Origin: Paratinospora sagittata
Lineage: Eukaryota > Streptophyta > Magnoliopsida > Ranunculales > Menispermaceae
Direction of reading: 5' to 3'
NCBI GenBank assembly: GCA_035771175.1
Contig: CM069598.1
Location: 9,440,314 to 9,504,313 of the forward strand
DNA length: 64,000 bases
Under the pieces are notes generated by a model that searched no databases, was not told where the DNA came from, and was given only the letters and a program-made list of their open reading frames with translations. The position numbers were made by a program, and so were the translations under genes. Below are positions 35,012-47,725 of the stretch, piece by piece (the stretch's first letter is position 1; every line of letters starts with the position of its first letter).

Positions 35012-37264
35012 CTAAATTTGTTCATCATACTTCAGATTTGATGTGGACTCCAGGGTTACTCTTCTTAGACTTTCATAATGTGTTTTTCTTGTTTGAAATA
35101 ATTTATATTGCTTCCTTTTGTAGCTATCTGTTTTTGTCCTATAACAATATTTTACTTTTGCTTTCTTGTTCATTAATAACCGTCTGGTACTCTTAGCTTT
35201 GTGTATAATAATCTCATTGCGAGGGCAAAGATCGTGTTGTTGGTACCTAAATTTGTATTTCAAGAACATAAACTGCATTCTTTAGCCTTGCAAGTAGAGT
35301 GGTTCTTCAAATAAAATTATTGGTCTTGTCCATGTATTCTTGTACTAACTCCAGCATGGAACTCTTTGTGAGCTATTTATGTTTGTTATCTGTGAGCATG
35401 AGTGAAACTCAAAGTCTTTAGTTTGATCATCAAGGGGGACATTTTTACTACCTCCCTTCTAAAAGGCAGTCAAATCCTTCTACAACTCCAATATATGCAA
35501 TATTGCAATGACAATGGACATTCAAGAAAGATGTGATCAACTGATTCTTCATTGCATCTGCAAAAACTGCACCAGTACAGAGAGATAATTTAATTGGATT
35601 TCTATTTTGCATCATATCATTGTTATCAATCCTTGAGTGAGCAACCAAGCATCCAGAAACTTGAACTTCGGGAATGGACCTTAGTTCAAGTAAAGTGAGT
35701 GAGAGAAGGACCTGGCAAAACTGGTTTTTCAATGAGGTAGAGGAAGAAGGATTAATGTATCCAAGGGACCTAAGGACTATGGCCTCCTATTGAAATATGA
35801 ATGGTGTATCCCCACTCTTTCCAGAATTAGATTGATGCGCTGATATTTTTAATTTTTGAGATTTTTTTTAGCATGGTTTGCCTAATTAGGTCACAAAAGT
35901 TGATCCCTATTCCTATTGTAAAACAGCTGTTATGGGGATATTGTGGTTCCTCTACTTATATCTGTGAAACTAGTTCAAATATACTGCAAAAAATGTTCTT
36001 TTTGATATAGTGTAATGTCTTATTTTTCTTTTGCGTGTTTTATTTGTTTTCCTTTCTCCTAAATTCTATTAAAGCTTGACTTCTCTTGCATCTGAAACTT
36101 CAAAAAGCAAAAACTTTGCATAAATACCTATTTTAGAATTTACTCAGTGATGAGAAATCATCTCAAGGAATTGAGTGGTTCTTGGTTTTAGTCATTCATA
36201 GGAAATCACATTGATGCTTGGTAACATGTCTCAGTGCTCGTCACTTTGAAACCCATTATTCCGATAACTAGAATTTAGATAACTAGAGAAATCAATTTTT
36301 AGTTCACTCCATTAATTTGATTTTGTACTACTAAACTGCAGGATGCTGGTGCTAATTATTGGATGGATAATATTCCTGTCCTGCTTCATTCCTGTTCACT
36401 CCCTGTTAAGAGGAAATGACAAGTTGAGAAAAAAGTTGGAGGTAAACTTTTGCTACCTTTTTTATTTTGCAGATTTGTACGCCCAATTGAATCTTTAAAG
36501 ATTCTGTTTTCTAATTTTCTTCTGATAATTAGAGGTTTGTAATACTGGCTTCATCAATTTTCTCTACGAAATATAAAATTTTCAATCTCCAATCCCCTTC
36601 ATTCTAGAAGATTTATAGCTTCATAGATTGAAGCATCTAGCATGTATAAAGGGAATGACAGATTGAAATAATATTGCAAACTCGTTCTTTCTTTTTTCTA
36701 GTCAGAATGGCACACAACCTTGCAAATTTAATTTTAATGGGAGCAAGAAAATGTTAAGATGTCTGCATCAAGGTTGCAGCATTGGCTCCTATTGCTCATG
36801 GTAGCTCTACCTTTTACTTCTAGTACTTGCACTTAACTATTTCTTCATGCTGTGTTGTTTTTTTTGTTCATTAGAGGTACCTGGTTGAGTTAATGTGCAG
36901 CTTCTTTGTTGCATCGTGGACTGGGGTTGTCAAGTACCATGGGCCACGGCCTAGCAGGCGGCCCAAACAGGTTGGTAAACCATCTACTTATACTTGTCCT
37001 GCCTTTATTTTGTTATTTAAATACATTCGACCTTTCTTTATGTGCCATTCTGAATGTCTTGGCATCTTATTCCCTTTCTTTGATTGTATAGGTGTTTGTG
37101 GCAAATCATACGTCAATGATTGATTTCATTATTTTAGAACAAATGACTGCATTTGCTGTAATTATGCAGAAGCATCCTGGATGGGTTGGTATGTTTTCAA
37201 GTTCAATAAGCTTTACTGGATTACTGTATGCTTTATTAGTCTGCTTCCTAGTTTTCGAAGATTG

Positions 37265-37351
<87 letters not shown>

Positions 37352-40300
37352 AATGCCATTTTATGTATATCATGGCTGCGTACAGATTTCCTTTGGTGTT
37401 TAATGGACTTTGTTATTGATCTTTGACTTAATGTTCAGAAATTTGATTTCTTGAAGGAAAAAATTATCTGTATTCATTAGGCTGCAGGATTTATTATAGC
37501 TGCTCGTATATATAGAATTCTGGTGATTGAAAGTTGAAAATGAGCATTCAAATGTAGCCTTTGACCGAAATGTAAATCAATGTTGAGAAACTATTTATTG
37601 ACTAAAAGAATTTCATTTGGCTAATTCCCTATATTTTGTGTAGGACTACTGCAAAGCACTATTTTAGAGAGTGTTGGATGTATTTGGTTCAATCGCTCAG
37701 AGGCCAAAGATCGTGAAATCGTAGCAAGAAAGTATCCATCTTGTTCTTAGCTTGGAAATGTTGCAATTTTCCAGGGAGTGTACGATTCATTTAGTAGTAT
37801 GCTGTGCTTGCATTTTGCAGGTTAAGAGAACACATTCAAGGTGTGGACAACAACCCTCTTCTTATATTTCCAGAAGGAACCTGTGTGAATAACCACTACA
37901 CAGTCATGTTCAAGAAGGTTTTCTTCCTCTACTTTTCTTTGAAACGTTGCTTTCACCGCTTTAGAAGCCATGGTTACATAATGAACATATCAACTTCTAT
38001 ACCTATTTGGCCCTTTCTGTGTAACAGATTGTTCTTTAGGGCTCCTAATTAAAGGATCTTTAGGAGAAACAGGGGCATTTTCCTCCAATGTGCAAAACTT
38101 TACTGAGATTGAACTAGCTAACACGTTTGTTTCTACGCAGCATTGTGCAATATATGGAAAACCTAGTATTAATAGTTTTAGGATGAAAATATGTCAAAGG
38201 TTCCACGGTTTCCTTGGGTCCTCCAAGACAATTACATAACTTGGACCTCTATAGTGCTAAACTTCATTTTCTGGGAAATGCTCCTATACTTCAGTTCTTG
38301 TATATTTAATTCCAAGGTTATTTTTAGTATTTTTTATTGATTGTTGCTTTGTCTTTGGAATGTTTAGGGAGCATTTGAGCTTGGCTGTACTGTTTGCCCA
38401 ATTGCTATAAAGTACAACAGGATTTTTGTAGATGCGTTCTGGAACAGTAGACAGTAAGAATCTCCTTGAATGAGATCTACTCATGTATTTAACATTTATT
38501 GCATCTATGTCTTCTAGAGATTGTGTTATCGATTGGATAATTGCTGATATAGTATTCTGATTCGTTTCACTGTGCTGGTTGTGTAGAGAAATTGCAGTTT
38601 CTTTTGCATTGCCAACTGTTTCATCTGACATTCTTGCGTCTCTTGAATTATATCAAACCATCTAAAGGGAGTGGAATGATATGTCTGGGTTTTTGTCTTC
38701 GCATATATTTATGTGTGTGCGTGTGTGTGTGTGTATGTGTGTGATCTTGCTTGGCTCTAAAATCATGCAGAGTTTTTTAACTAATTTTCCATGACAAGAT
38801 GGGGAATTTTGTAACTTAAAGTGTCATATAGAAGTGTCTTTCATTATGACTAGTATCATGCATAGGTATGTGTTTTGTGTTTATCATGAACTAGTTGATT
38901 TACACCTTTATCGCATCTTTCTTCTCGTCGGTATTATTGTTTCTATTCTAGTTTAACTCTTTTCACTTGAAAATTGGAGCTATTTAAATAAATGACCAGA
39001 ACCCTTCATTTTAAATAATCATTTTTATATCCTAAATTGAAAACACATGTAAGAGGGGAGATATTGCGATTTTGTTAGGATCAATCCAAGTTCCTATAGA
39101 ATATGAAATTACCTAAATTAGTTTTTTCTAGCACAAGCTTTATCCTAATGTTGGTTTGCAGGCAATCATTCAATAACTTAAAATGGGCGCACCATTGATG
39201 GTACTTTAATGATCTAATGTTGGTTTGCAGGCAATCATTTACAATGCATTTACTGCGCCTCATGACATCATGGGCAGTTGTTTGTGATGTGTGGTATTTG
39301 GAACCGCAAAACCTAAAACCTGGAGAGACAGCTATAGAGTTTGCTGAGAGGTACACGTCTTATAGTTATCTGCAAATAGAACTTAGGCCTTTGTTTGTAT
39401 TGAATCTGTTTGTCAGAAGCACGTGTCTTTTTTTCTATTATACATGTTCACTCAGTAGGCTTCCCTTATTTTGCAGGGTCAGGGACATCATTTCTGTTCG
39501 AGCAGGTCTTAAAAAGGTTCCTTGGGATGGATATCTGAAGTACTCGCGTCCTAGTCCCAAGCATACTGAGCAGAAGTATGTCTCACATGCCATTCATTTT
39601 TGTGCTGTTAACTTTTTGGTAACTAAATTTAAGGCATTTGAAGTTGTTTTCCGAATTTTCTGATTCGGAAAACAATCCTGAGTACTTCAGTTGTTTAACT
39701 AGATTATTCGAATTGGGAAAAAGTATTAAAATGAACATAATAAAGTACGGTTTGTTGGGGAGTGAGTAAACAACATAAAACTAGAGTATTGGAAATGTAG
39801 TTGGTTTTATGCTTTGGAAGATCAAGGACTATACCGATCAACTTGTCCTCTTTAGAAAATTAATGGAAAAGCTTAAACAAATGAAAAGGTTCTTTAAAAT
39901 AAAGGTACTTGAAGGAGTGCAAGTAAGATCTCGTCATGTTGATGCTAAGGGTTAGCTAGATCTCTTGTCTATTTAGAAAATAGTGAAGTTGTTTTCCGAA
40001 TTTTCACTTGTTGGATTGCATCTCAATTTTTGAATTATGAACAACACAAAGCTTAGTTTCTTGTCCTTTCTTTGCAGTGGTAGTGATAATTGTGACGTTC
40101 TTTTGCTGGCCATCATGTTTTCTGTCACTGATATTGCATGTCTAGGTGATGAACCACGAGTGCCAGTGTGATTTGCCAAATGTGATTCAGTTTCTTTCCA
40201 TTCCACATTTTGAAACATCTAAATGTTTATCTCTCATTCTCCCCCATGCCAAAGCGTTGTTTCTGTGTAGTTCAGTGACTGCTATCAACCATATCTTTTT

Positions 40301-40512
40301 ACAATTCTTCTGTACAACTTTTGAAATTAGATTCTTAAGGCTTGAGTTATTGTTCATATATTTCCTCTTATTAGCAGTTGTTTTAATTCTCTAGAGTGGA
40401 AAAAAATGATTTTCTTATTGTAAAGTAGTACCTAAAATTTGCTCTTGTTTTGCAAAATGTCAGGCAGAAGATCTTTGCTGACTCTGTACTTCGGCGGCTC
40501 GAGGAAAAATGA
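33366..40512 (+). CDS. GPAT9: Glycerol-3-phosphate acyltransferase 9 (twelve exons)
   Basis: Exons 33366-33487, 33733-33790, 34740-34858, 36342-36441, 36875-36970, 37092-37188, 37644-37731, 37821-37917, 38368-38453, 39231-39350, 39477-39575 and 40464-40512 join to 376 residues, the length of Arabidopsis GPAT9. It acylates glycerol-3-phosphate at sn-1 in the ER, the first step of membrane lipid and oil synthesis. Two hydrophobic segments lie at about 79-123. The acyltransferase motifs are intact: NHTSMID at 170-176 (the NHxxxxD catalytic box) and FPEGT at 243-247. KYSRPSPKHTEQKQK precedes the C-terminal LRRLEEK. Intron 3 holds a LINE fragment, intron 6 a (TC)40 tract close to its donor, and intron 9 a duplicated 3' splice site. 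No coding lesion was found. Confidence 0.96.
35448..35760 (-). pseudogene. LINE fragment (reverse-transcriptase zinc-binding region) in GPAT9 intron 3
   Basis: On the minus strand RIDNNDMMQNRNPIKL is followed, one frame over, by WCSFCRCNEESVDHIFLECP. This is the zf-RVT pattern (C-x2-C ... H-x4-C) at the end of plant LINE open reading frames. A frame change and stops show it is dead. Confidence 0.75.
37267..37347 (+). repeat. (TC)40 microsatellite in GPAT9 intron 6
   Basis: An uninterrupted 81-bp TC run, 79 bases behind the donor at 37189. Confidence 0.98.
39145..39239 (+). repeat. Duplicated 3' splice site of GPAT9 exon 10
   Basis: A 26-bp sequence (starting CTAATGTTGGTTTGCAGG and ending CAATCATT) occurs at 39145-39170 and 39214-39239, offset 69. 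Each copy contains a TTTGCAG acceptor. The second is used in the reading-frame model. Confidence 0.9.
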
Positions 40513-42269
40513 ACAGGGAATATCTTCCCTCTTTTTCTCTAGTTTGAGCCAAGTTTCCAGGAATAAGAGTTTCCAATTTCTCCTTGTAATTTAGTGTACA
40601 TTAATTTACAATTTAGAGTTAACCAGATACTCAGCCACACTTTTGAGTTCTGGAAATTTTAGTTTAACCAAACTTCATCGTTGATCTCTGCAATTTAAGC
40701 TATGTATACAGACAACCATTTGCTCTTAGTTTCATTTTCCTTAAATTCTTATAAGCTTTTGGTAATAAATTCTTGTTCCAAATCACATTATTATTCTGCA
40801 CCCTTTGTTGACAAATTAGATATTCAGTGTTCATAGGTTTTTCTCATATGGGCAAAGGAGAGTTTCTCTTATATGGAAATTCTTGAGCATAACCAGTAAT
40901 GGCCTCTTGATTGTTGTGAAAATTATAGTTGGTTTAGCATGGCAGAACTGATTGTAAAAGTGCGTGTAAAGGTGTTGGAAGTTTGGAACATTGTAAGATA
41001 TTTTGCAATGAAAAACATATAAATCATTTTAAAATAAATTTGCAATGTCAAAAGTTGAAAAATGGATATTGTGACCATTTTTCTACAGCTCTGTTTGGTA
41101 CAAGACTTAAAAATTATTTTTTATTTTTAAATTCAAAATTTACAAAGAATTTATTTGGTTGAAGTGTTTTTAAAATATTTAAAAATTATATTTTGATTTA
41201 ACTTTACAAATTACAATTGTTATTTTTATTAATATTTAAAAATGTATTCTGAAAACAACTTTTTAAGAACTTATATTTAGAAAGCAAATGGTGTCTTTTG
41301 CTTGAAAAAGACTAATTTATCTGAATTCAATCAATATTAAATCACAAAAATACAAATCTCTCAATAAATAATAACTTTATAAACCAAACAAATAAAATAA
41401 CAATTTCCAAAGATTACTCTCGAAAGCTTTATTGTTATTATTATTTTAATTTAAACATATAATTATTGTGATGCAATAAACTAATTTTGTAAACTATCAT
41501 TTTTCACCTCATTCCCATATCAAAATCTCGACTTCTCAAACCCTTATTCCGATTTGAAATAAAACCTTTTAATTTCATTAAAATATAATATTTCTTCAAA
41601 AAATTAATAACACTAAAAATTAATCAATAAATAAAAAGAAAACTCCTCAGGTAAAAAACATGGCACCCTTTTAACAAACCTATTTGATAAAATTTATTGA
41701 TGGATCATTTTACTCAATCTTCTCAAATCCCACATCCTTTTTACTGTCGACATTTTCGCGAACCTAAATAGTATTTGATAACTCTATTTGCAAACCATAA
41801 AATATATTAGAGGGTAATAAAAAAATATTTTTTTATTTTTTTCAACCACCATTACAATTAATGATTAGTTTTAAAGTAGACTTAGAGATTTAGTAGAGTT
41901 ATCTAACACTAACCTAATCATCATTCATATTCATCAAATTTATCTTTCGGTAGCAAATTATACTTTTTCGTTTTTTTTTTTTGGGTCAAAGAAACTATAG
42001 AAAAAATTTGAAACTATTGGTTCATAGACATGATCCCAGAATCTGTACTGTTTTTTGGTACGAGATGAAAAATTTCATTCAAAGAAATCTCAATAATACA
42101 ACATCATCACAGATAGAAACCAAGGTAGGCTGCACACCATTACCTAAGGTACCATGACTAGCCCTTCAACATTCATGGCACCAAAGAATCAATGAACTCG
42201 AACAATTGCGAATTGCGAATTACGATTCCATTGGTATTTAGTTTTTGACATGGTTGTTAATATAAACAA
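40513..42269. other. Intergenic, GPAT9 3' flank
   Basis: The 3'UTR of GPAT9 probably spans the first few hundred bases. The rest is AT-rich; a GTTTGGTAC-type start at 41093 suggests another worn MITE. No gene recognised. Confidence 0.5.
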
Positions 42270-43075
42270 GGGCTTCTATCAAAATCTCACTCTAATGAAG
42301 ATGTGAAAACTTGATGTGAGAAAATAGTTTTTTAAATAAAATATCAAAAAACGAAGAATAGAGAAATGAAATGAAACGGGTATGAATGTATGTGGCGTTT
42401 CCAGGATCAAATGGCACTGGGAATGAAGCCATTGATCAGGATGACCACAAAACCGTAAATTTGGCGTCCGAGCCATTACACCAAGAGGAAACAATTATCC
42501 CCCAGAATTGGTAATGGACGCTTCAACATCTTAAACCCCTCTCCCCCCCCCCCCCCCAAAAAAAAAAAAAAAACCCTACAAATAAATAGAACCAATAACA
42601 AAACCTAATTAGATCAAAGATTAAAAAAAAAAAAAAAAAGAAAAAAAAACCATCTTTCTTAGATCCTAATAAGACCGACGAGATTTATAAAGAAAATCAA
42701 CAGATATCTTTGCCCTAAAAATAATAAAACTAAAACAAACAAAGAATAAAATGAAAAAGTGAAGATGCGTGTTTTGGTGCTCAGACAGCCAAGGGTTTGT
42801 CTTCAACTTCTGGAAGAAGAAGTCCAGATCAGAAACTCTAGTCCACAATTAGCTTCATCACCACACCAATCTACTAATACTTCAATCTAATAAAAATCTA
42901 CATAAAATCTTAAATAGAAAGAGAAACAACAACGAAGAAGAAGCCCTAGCTAAGGATTAAAACGCCACCCTTTCGTTGGTGAAGAGGGAAAGCGTAGTGA
43001 TACAGGAAAGATGAGGAAAGTGGGTGATTTAAATAGATCTTTAGTTTGGGAATTAGGGTTTTTGGGGATGATACG
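42270..43075 (-). ncRNA. Putative non-coding transcription unit around a snoRNA candidate
   Basis: On the minus strand, from about 43075, there is a promoter-like AAACCCTAATTCC stretch and a TATTTAAAT box (about 43030). A pyrimidine-rich leader follows, with only short interrupted ORFs after it. The snoRNA candidate at 42774-42869 lies inside. C15 followed by A-runs occupies about 42543-42575. The longest reading frame (42279-42494) has no recognised domain. This could be a snoRNA host transcript or the stump of a lost gene. Confidence 0.3.
42774..42869 (-). ncRNA. C/D-box snoRNA candidate
   Basis: Read on the minus strand from 42869: terminal stem TTGGTG, two bases, C box GTGATGA (42861-42855), an internal CTGA (D', 42832-42829), a C'-like TGAAGA (42805-42800), then the D box CTGA (42784-42781), one base and CACCAA, which pairs perfectly with the first six bases. 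Length 96 nt, typical for plant C/D snoRNAs. Guide regions would be GTGGACTAGAGTTT before D' and ACAAACCCTTGGCTGT before D. Complementarity to rRNA or snRNA was not verified. Confidence 0.55.
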
Positions 43076-43080
43076 GTGTG

Positions 43081-44269
43081 GCCGTGTGAGAGATTATTGG
43101 TATTGTTCTTAACTTTGTTTTTTTAATATAAACTTCTTATTTTTGGGGACACGAAATAAAATAAAATTATTTTTATAAAATTAGATAATTAAAATAAATA
43201 AATGATATATTATAATAGAATAAAAATAATAAGAAATTATTTTTTATTTTATTCTAGTCGATGGGCTTGGATGTAAAAAATATTTTATCTCATTTAATTT
43301 TGTGTACCAAAGAGTCCCGTTTGTAAGAAAATGATAAAATGAACACTCTTATTTTTTTATTTTAACATTATAATAATAGAGATAATATGATGTTTTTTTT
43401 TAAGTAATATAATATGAAGTTTAAAATTAAGTAATTAAGGATTGATAATCCAAATTTGATATTCTTAACATGTGTGAACATGCTAAGTAGATGAAAAATA
43501 AAATAATTATAAAAAAATGTCATAAATAAATTGAGCTATTAAATATACCTACTAAATACACTCATTCTAACCATTATTAGTAAAGTGAATATATTTAGTG
43601 GGTAGACGTAGAATTACCCTAAATTAATAGACTGAATTTGAAAAATTGTTTCTTTGTGCCTAAAAAGGTTATATTGTTCAATTACTATAATATCCTTCGC
43701 ATACGAAGAACTATATTTTAAAGTTCAAAAAGAACAATAATATTTTTATGGGAAAATGACAAAAAAAAATGATCAAAATAGTATAAATCATTATACTAAT
43801 ATAATATTTTTTGTTATACATATGCACAAAGGAATTTTGGATAGGATAATTTACTTGAATTAAAATTATTAAAATATGCCAAAATATAAAAGAAGCATTT
43901 AGCATAATAAAAGTAAAATTAACAAATGAATATATGTGGTTAATTACTTAAAGAATATATAAATACATATTCTTGGCTTCCCACCTTTAGAACTTTTTTT
44001 TTTTTAAACAAAAAGGCAAAAAAAGAAGTTATAAACCAAGCTTGATGTTTGCATGTGTTACAATGGAATAATATACTCCGTTCATGTCATAATTGATCTA
44101 ATAAAATTTTATGTTAATTGTCAACTACCTAACACAATTATATCCTTTTTTACTCAAGTTTATGATTGATTGTGGATGTCAACTACCTCACGCAATGAAA
44201 TAGTATAAATAACTTTATTATATTTTTTATATGTATAACATTACATTTATCCCCCAATATATATGGGCA
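43081..44269. other. Intergenic AT-rich DNA
   Basis: Very AT-rich sequence without a recognised gene, RNA or element. Confidence 0.5.
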
Positions 44270-44940
44270 TGCATAGAGGTTACAACTAATGGGCATCGGT
44301 TTAGACCTCAAATTGCAAACCAAACTTATGGGCATCGGTTTGGTTTTTTGTAAATCGAAACCGAACCGATTATACTCTTTACAGATCTGATCTGAACCGA
44401 ACCAATTCGATTTGATTTGGTTTGGATTGATCGGTTTACATTTTTTAATGTGTAAAATATATATTTTTTTAAATTAAAAAAATCATATTACAAATAATAC
44501 AACACAATTATGTAATGTTACGAAAAAAATATATTTCATCAACATATGTAGCAATATATCATGTTACATCAATAACAATATAAAAATATTTAACATACAT
44601 AGTATAATAACAACATCAAATAATAATTTTAAAGTTTAAAATCTACATCAAAATATTTATTATTTAACATACATGCAACAATAATATCATTCTTTATCAT
44701 AAAAGTAAAAAATAATTAATTTACATCTCATTTCCTAAACAAAATAAAATAAAGTATAAAAAAAATTATTGGTTCGGTTTAGGATCAGTTTTTAATACCA
44801 CAATCCGTAAACCAAACTGAACCAAGCAATTTTTAAAATCTCTAAATCGAAAGCGAACTTATTAAAGGCCCATAAATAAAACCGAACGTACAGATTCAGT
44901 TCGATTTCGCTATTTGAACTAATCCATTGACATCCCTACT
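44270..44940. mobile_element. Possible hAT-like non-autonomous element
   Basis: Two blocks rich in GGTTTGGTT / AACCGAACC words (44320-44440 and 44765-44910) surround an AT-rich centre. The right end, read inversely, is TAGGGATGTCAATGGATTAG; the left start TAGAGGTTACAACTAATGGG is a loose counterpart. Such ends occur in hAT-type elements of plants. Borders are approximate. Confidence 0.35.
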
Positions 44941-44995
44941 AACTAGTATAACTACCGGTTATTGACATCCCTACTAACTAGTATAACTACCGGTT
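44926..44995 (+). repeat. Exact 35-bp tandem duplication
   Basis: The unit starting ATTGACATCCCTACTAAC and ending CTACCGGTT is present twice in direct succession, at the right edge of the possible hAT-like element. Confidence 0.95.
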
Positions 44996-45462
44996 AATCA
45001 CCATGGGGAGTAGTTTGGTAAGATGAAATTCTAACCTATGATTAATGCTCAAATGCAATTTATTATACACCAACCCCCAAATTACTTTTATATTTTATCC
45101 TTATATTATCTATTCATTTCCCCCTCCCTCCAACTTTCTCCTTTTCCTTCTCTTTTGGACTTTTCAATATCTCTATTGTAGGCATGCCAATATTATAATC
45201 AATCCAAATCCCAATCTTTTCATATTATATAAATCAATCTTTTCCTACATTAGATTAAAAAAAAAGACTTGGTGATGATTCCAAGTCTCAAATATCTAAT
45301 ATTTTGGGACCAAAACCAAAAGATCTATATGACACCTCAACTCAATTGGGAAAGATCTATATCACAAACCAGCTCGAATTTGAAGGACTCTTTGAACTCT
45401 CAAGATTCCAAAATAAAAATAAAAACAAAATCCAACTAATACAATATCATTCAAAAATAAAT

Positions 45463-46089
45463 CTAAAACCAAAAAAATGAGAAAATTACATAGAGGAGGC
45501 ACAAGCTCAACAGTACTCCCAAGTGGTGGTGCAACTTCACCCCGGCGGAAGATAGATTCACGCCCTTGTCAGATGACTTTGACCCCTGATCATTGACCGT
45601 AACGTTCCCCGCAACGTTCATCTTGTGATGCCGAGTCTTCCAAAACAAGATCTTGTACCTCACCGCCGTCGTCAAATTCACCCGGAAAACCGTCGTCCCA
45701 TTCGAAACCTCTTTCCGGGAAGTATCCCAAGGCACTCCGATTGCCGGAAAACTGCCTTCTTTATAAGCCTTCTTCTTGTGCCCCTGATAGAAACCAGGAA
45801 TCTCCACGTTCCCGACTATAAAACTCAGGTTGTCCCCGTGATAAAGGCTTACATTGAGGGCATCGTAGTAAATTCCCTTGTCCTTGTTCGAGTTTTTCAT
45901 GCGTAGGCTCAAAAACACCGTGGTATTCCTGGGGTCGTCGACGGATTTGTTGAGCGCCGGTATGTAGAATTTCTCGACGGAGTAAGAGGGCTTTGAGGGC
46001 CGGAGGCTGAGCCAGAGGAAAAGCGCGGTGAGGCCGGAGCTGAAGATGAAGCCGGTGCAGCACCGGCAGCAGCCGCCGGACTCCGTCAT
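45463..46089 (-). CDS. NDR1: NDR1-like protein (intact, first of the NHL cluster)
   Basis: A single-exon gene of 208 residues. The start is taken at ATG 46087-46089 (MTESGGCCRCCTGFIF), matching the N-terminus of Arabidopsis NDR1; an upstream in-frame ATG at 46188 would add 33 residues. A membrane segment at about 11-29 (FSSGLTALFLWLSLR) precedes a LEA_2 / NHL domain with NSNKDKGIYYDALNVSLY, FYQGHKKKAYKEG and FRVNLTTAVRYKILFWKT. Several N-glycosylation sites and a C-terminal hydrophobic tail (GVLLSLCLLYVIF) fit a GPI-anchored plasma membrane protein. NDR1 is required for disease resistance by coiled-coil NLR receptors and contacts RIN4; that role is inherited from the family. No lesion seen. 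Confidence 0.92.
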   Translation of the reverse strand: MTESGGCCRCCTGFIFSSGLTALFLWLSLRPSKPSYSVEKFYIPALNKSVDDPRNTTVFLSLRMKNSNKDKGIYYDALNVSLYHGDNLSFIVGNVEIPGFYQGHKKKAYKEGSFPAIGVPWDTSRKEVSNGTTVFRVNLTTAVRYKILFWKTRHHKMNVAGNVTVNDQGSKSSDKGVNLSSAGVKLHHHLGVLLSLCLLYVIFSFFWF

Positions 46090-46189
46090 GGTATAATAAG
46101 CTGTTTTCCGGCGAGTCAGTCTGAGAACCAAATGTTTCAGAGGAACAGGAAGGGGTTCATGATCGTGTTCTTGTGTGGAAATAATCAAG

Positions 46190-47725
46190 AGTGGAACAGA
46201 GAAAGATTAAAAATAAATTATTAAAGAAAAAGAAAAAAGATAGTTGGGAGTTTTTTTTTTTGAAATAAAGATGTGATGTGGAGCTCTTGACTGTACTATA
46301 TTCTTTGTCTTTTGTTGGAGTGGTCGAATTTGACCTTGTGTTGTGGGAAAATGTTGACTTAAGTTTGAAATAGTAGTAGGATATGTTGGTCTTTTTAGTG
46401 AGTTGAGATGTCCTACATATAGAGTTGAAAAGTCTTTCTTGGGCTGTGTCGTCTGAAAGGGTCCTACCAATGGGAGCATGCCATATGTGGAGAAGATGTA
46501 CAGTTATCGAAAAAGGGCAACTACAAGGTAATTATGTCTTTGTGTTTATATCATTTTCCTATGAAAAATGTTAAAAATGACATTTCCTTAGGTAGACATA
46601 GATAGAAACATTTTTTGTCAATCTATTGCGCCTAGATTGTATTAAATCATGCATATATGTACGCATGATTTAAGTTAATTTAATGGTGTGTAAGTGTGAC
46701 GTTTATATTAATGTCAGCTAGAAATATATATCAATCAAATCTAAGACATTCATTTACATTAGATATATGTATTTGATATAATGTAATAAATGGTCGAATT
46801 AACATGAAATTCTGATTCTCATCCTTTAATTAAATGCATCATGCTAGAGTTATGAATTATTTGAAGAGCCGTATACATAATTGGTGGCCCTTTTAAGGAC
46901 TATATAAAAAGACAAAGTGGACGCAGAAGTCTTTAAAAAAAATGAACAAAGGTTTGATGACAAAAGGACACAACCTTTGTAACAACGATCAGATAGGACC
47001 GGTACAACAAAGGTTTTTTTTTTTTTTTTGTTGAGAAGAAACAACGTTAATAGTTAGTTGTATAATCATCACCATTACTATACTACATTAGGGGAGGTAT
47101 CAAGTTTGTTTTACCCATTAATCCTCTCACCCCCTAGGGTGACACATTAATAAGAGTTAAACCTAAAACCTTTGGGGTTTTAAAGTCATCTATTTACTAA
47201 TTGCACCAACTTTATGTTGATAACACAATAAGTGTCTTAGGTTCATAATAAAATCCTGAAGAATAGCAATAATTATAACTGCCCCATTTATTATGTTGGT
47301 GAGGTAATTTAAACTTTTATTATGTTGGGGTAACTTAAACTTTACTTAGTTATGAAAGAGAGGAGTGTCAACTACAAAAGCAAATGCGGGTAGGCAACAA
47401 TTCCCTAAATTAACTTGATACAAAACAAACACAGCAGAGAGTTAATAAATCAGAAAGATTGCCCAGTTATTTAATTAAACATAAAGTTGGTATTTAAATT
47501 AACAATAATATTCAACAATTAAGCAAAAAATAAATAAATAATATTCAGCAATTAGAATAATAATAGAATAGAAGGCCTCCATGAATCTGGTCTTATGAAT
47601 GTCTCAATCTTATAAACACCACTAATTAAATCAAATCACCACCACCCAATGGACGACGCGATTGCCTTTTTCTATTTAATCAACTAACTAATTAATTAAC
47701 TTCAATTATTTTGATGATCGGTATA
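46190..47725. other. Intergenic within the NHL cluster
   Basis: The first 300 bases are the likely promoter of the NDR1-like gene (transcribed away). A dispersed-repeat fragment with AACCTAAAACCTTTGGGGTT lies near 47160. Otherwise AT-rich and featureless. Confidence 0.5.

Noticed and set aside
45761..46188. Upstream ATG at 46188 as start of the NDR1-like gene
   Set aside because: The 33 extra residues have no counterpart in NDR1, whereas the ATG at 46089 gives the conserved short N-terminus just before the cysteines and membrane segment.
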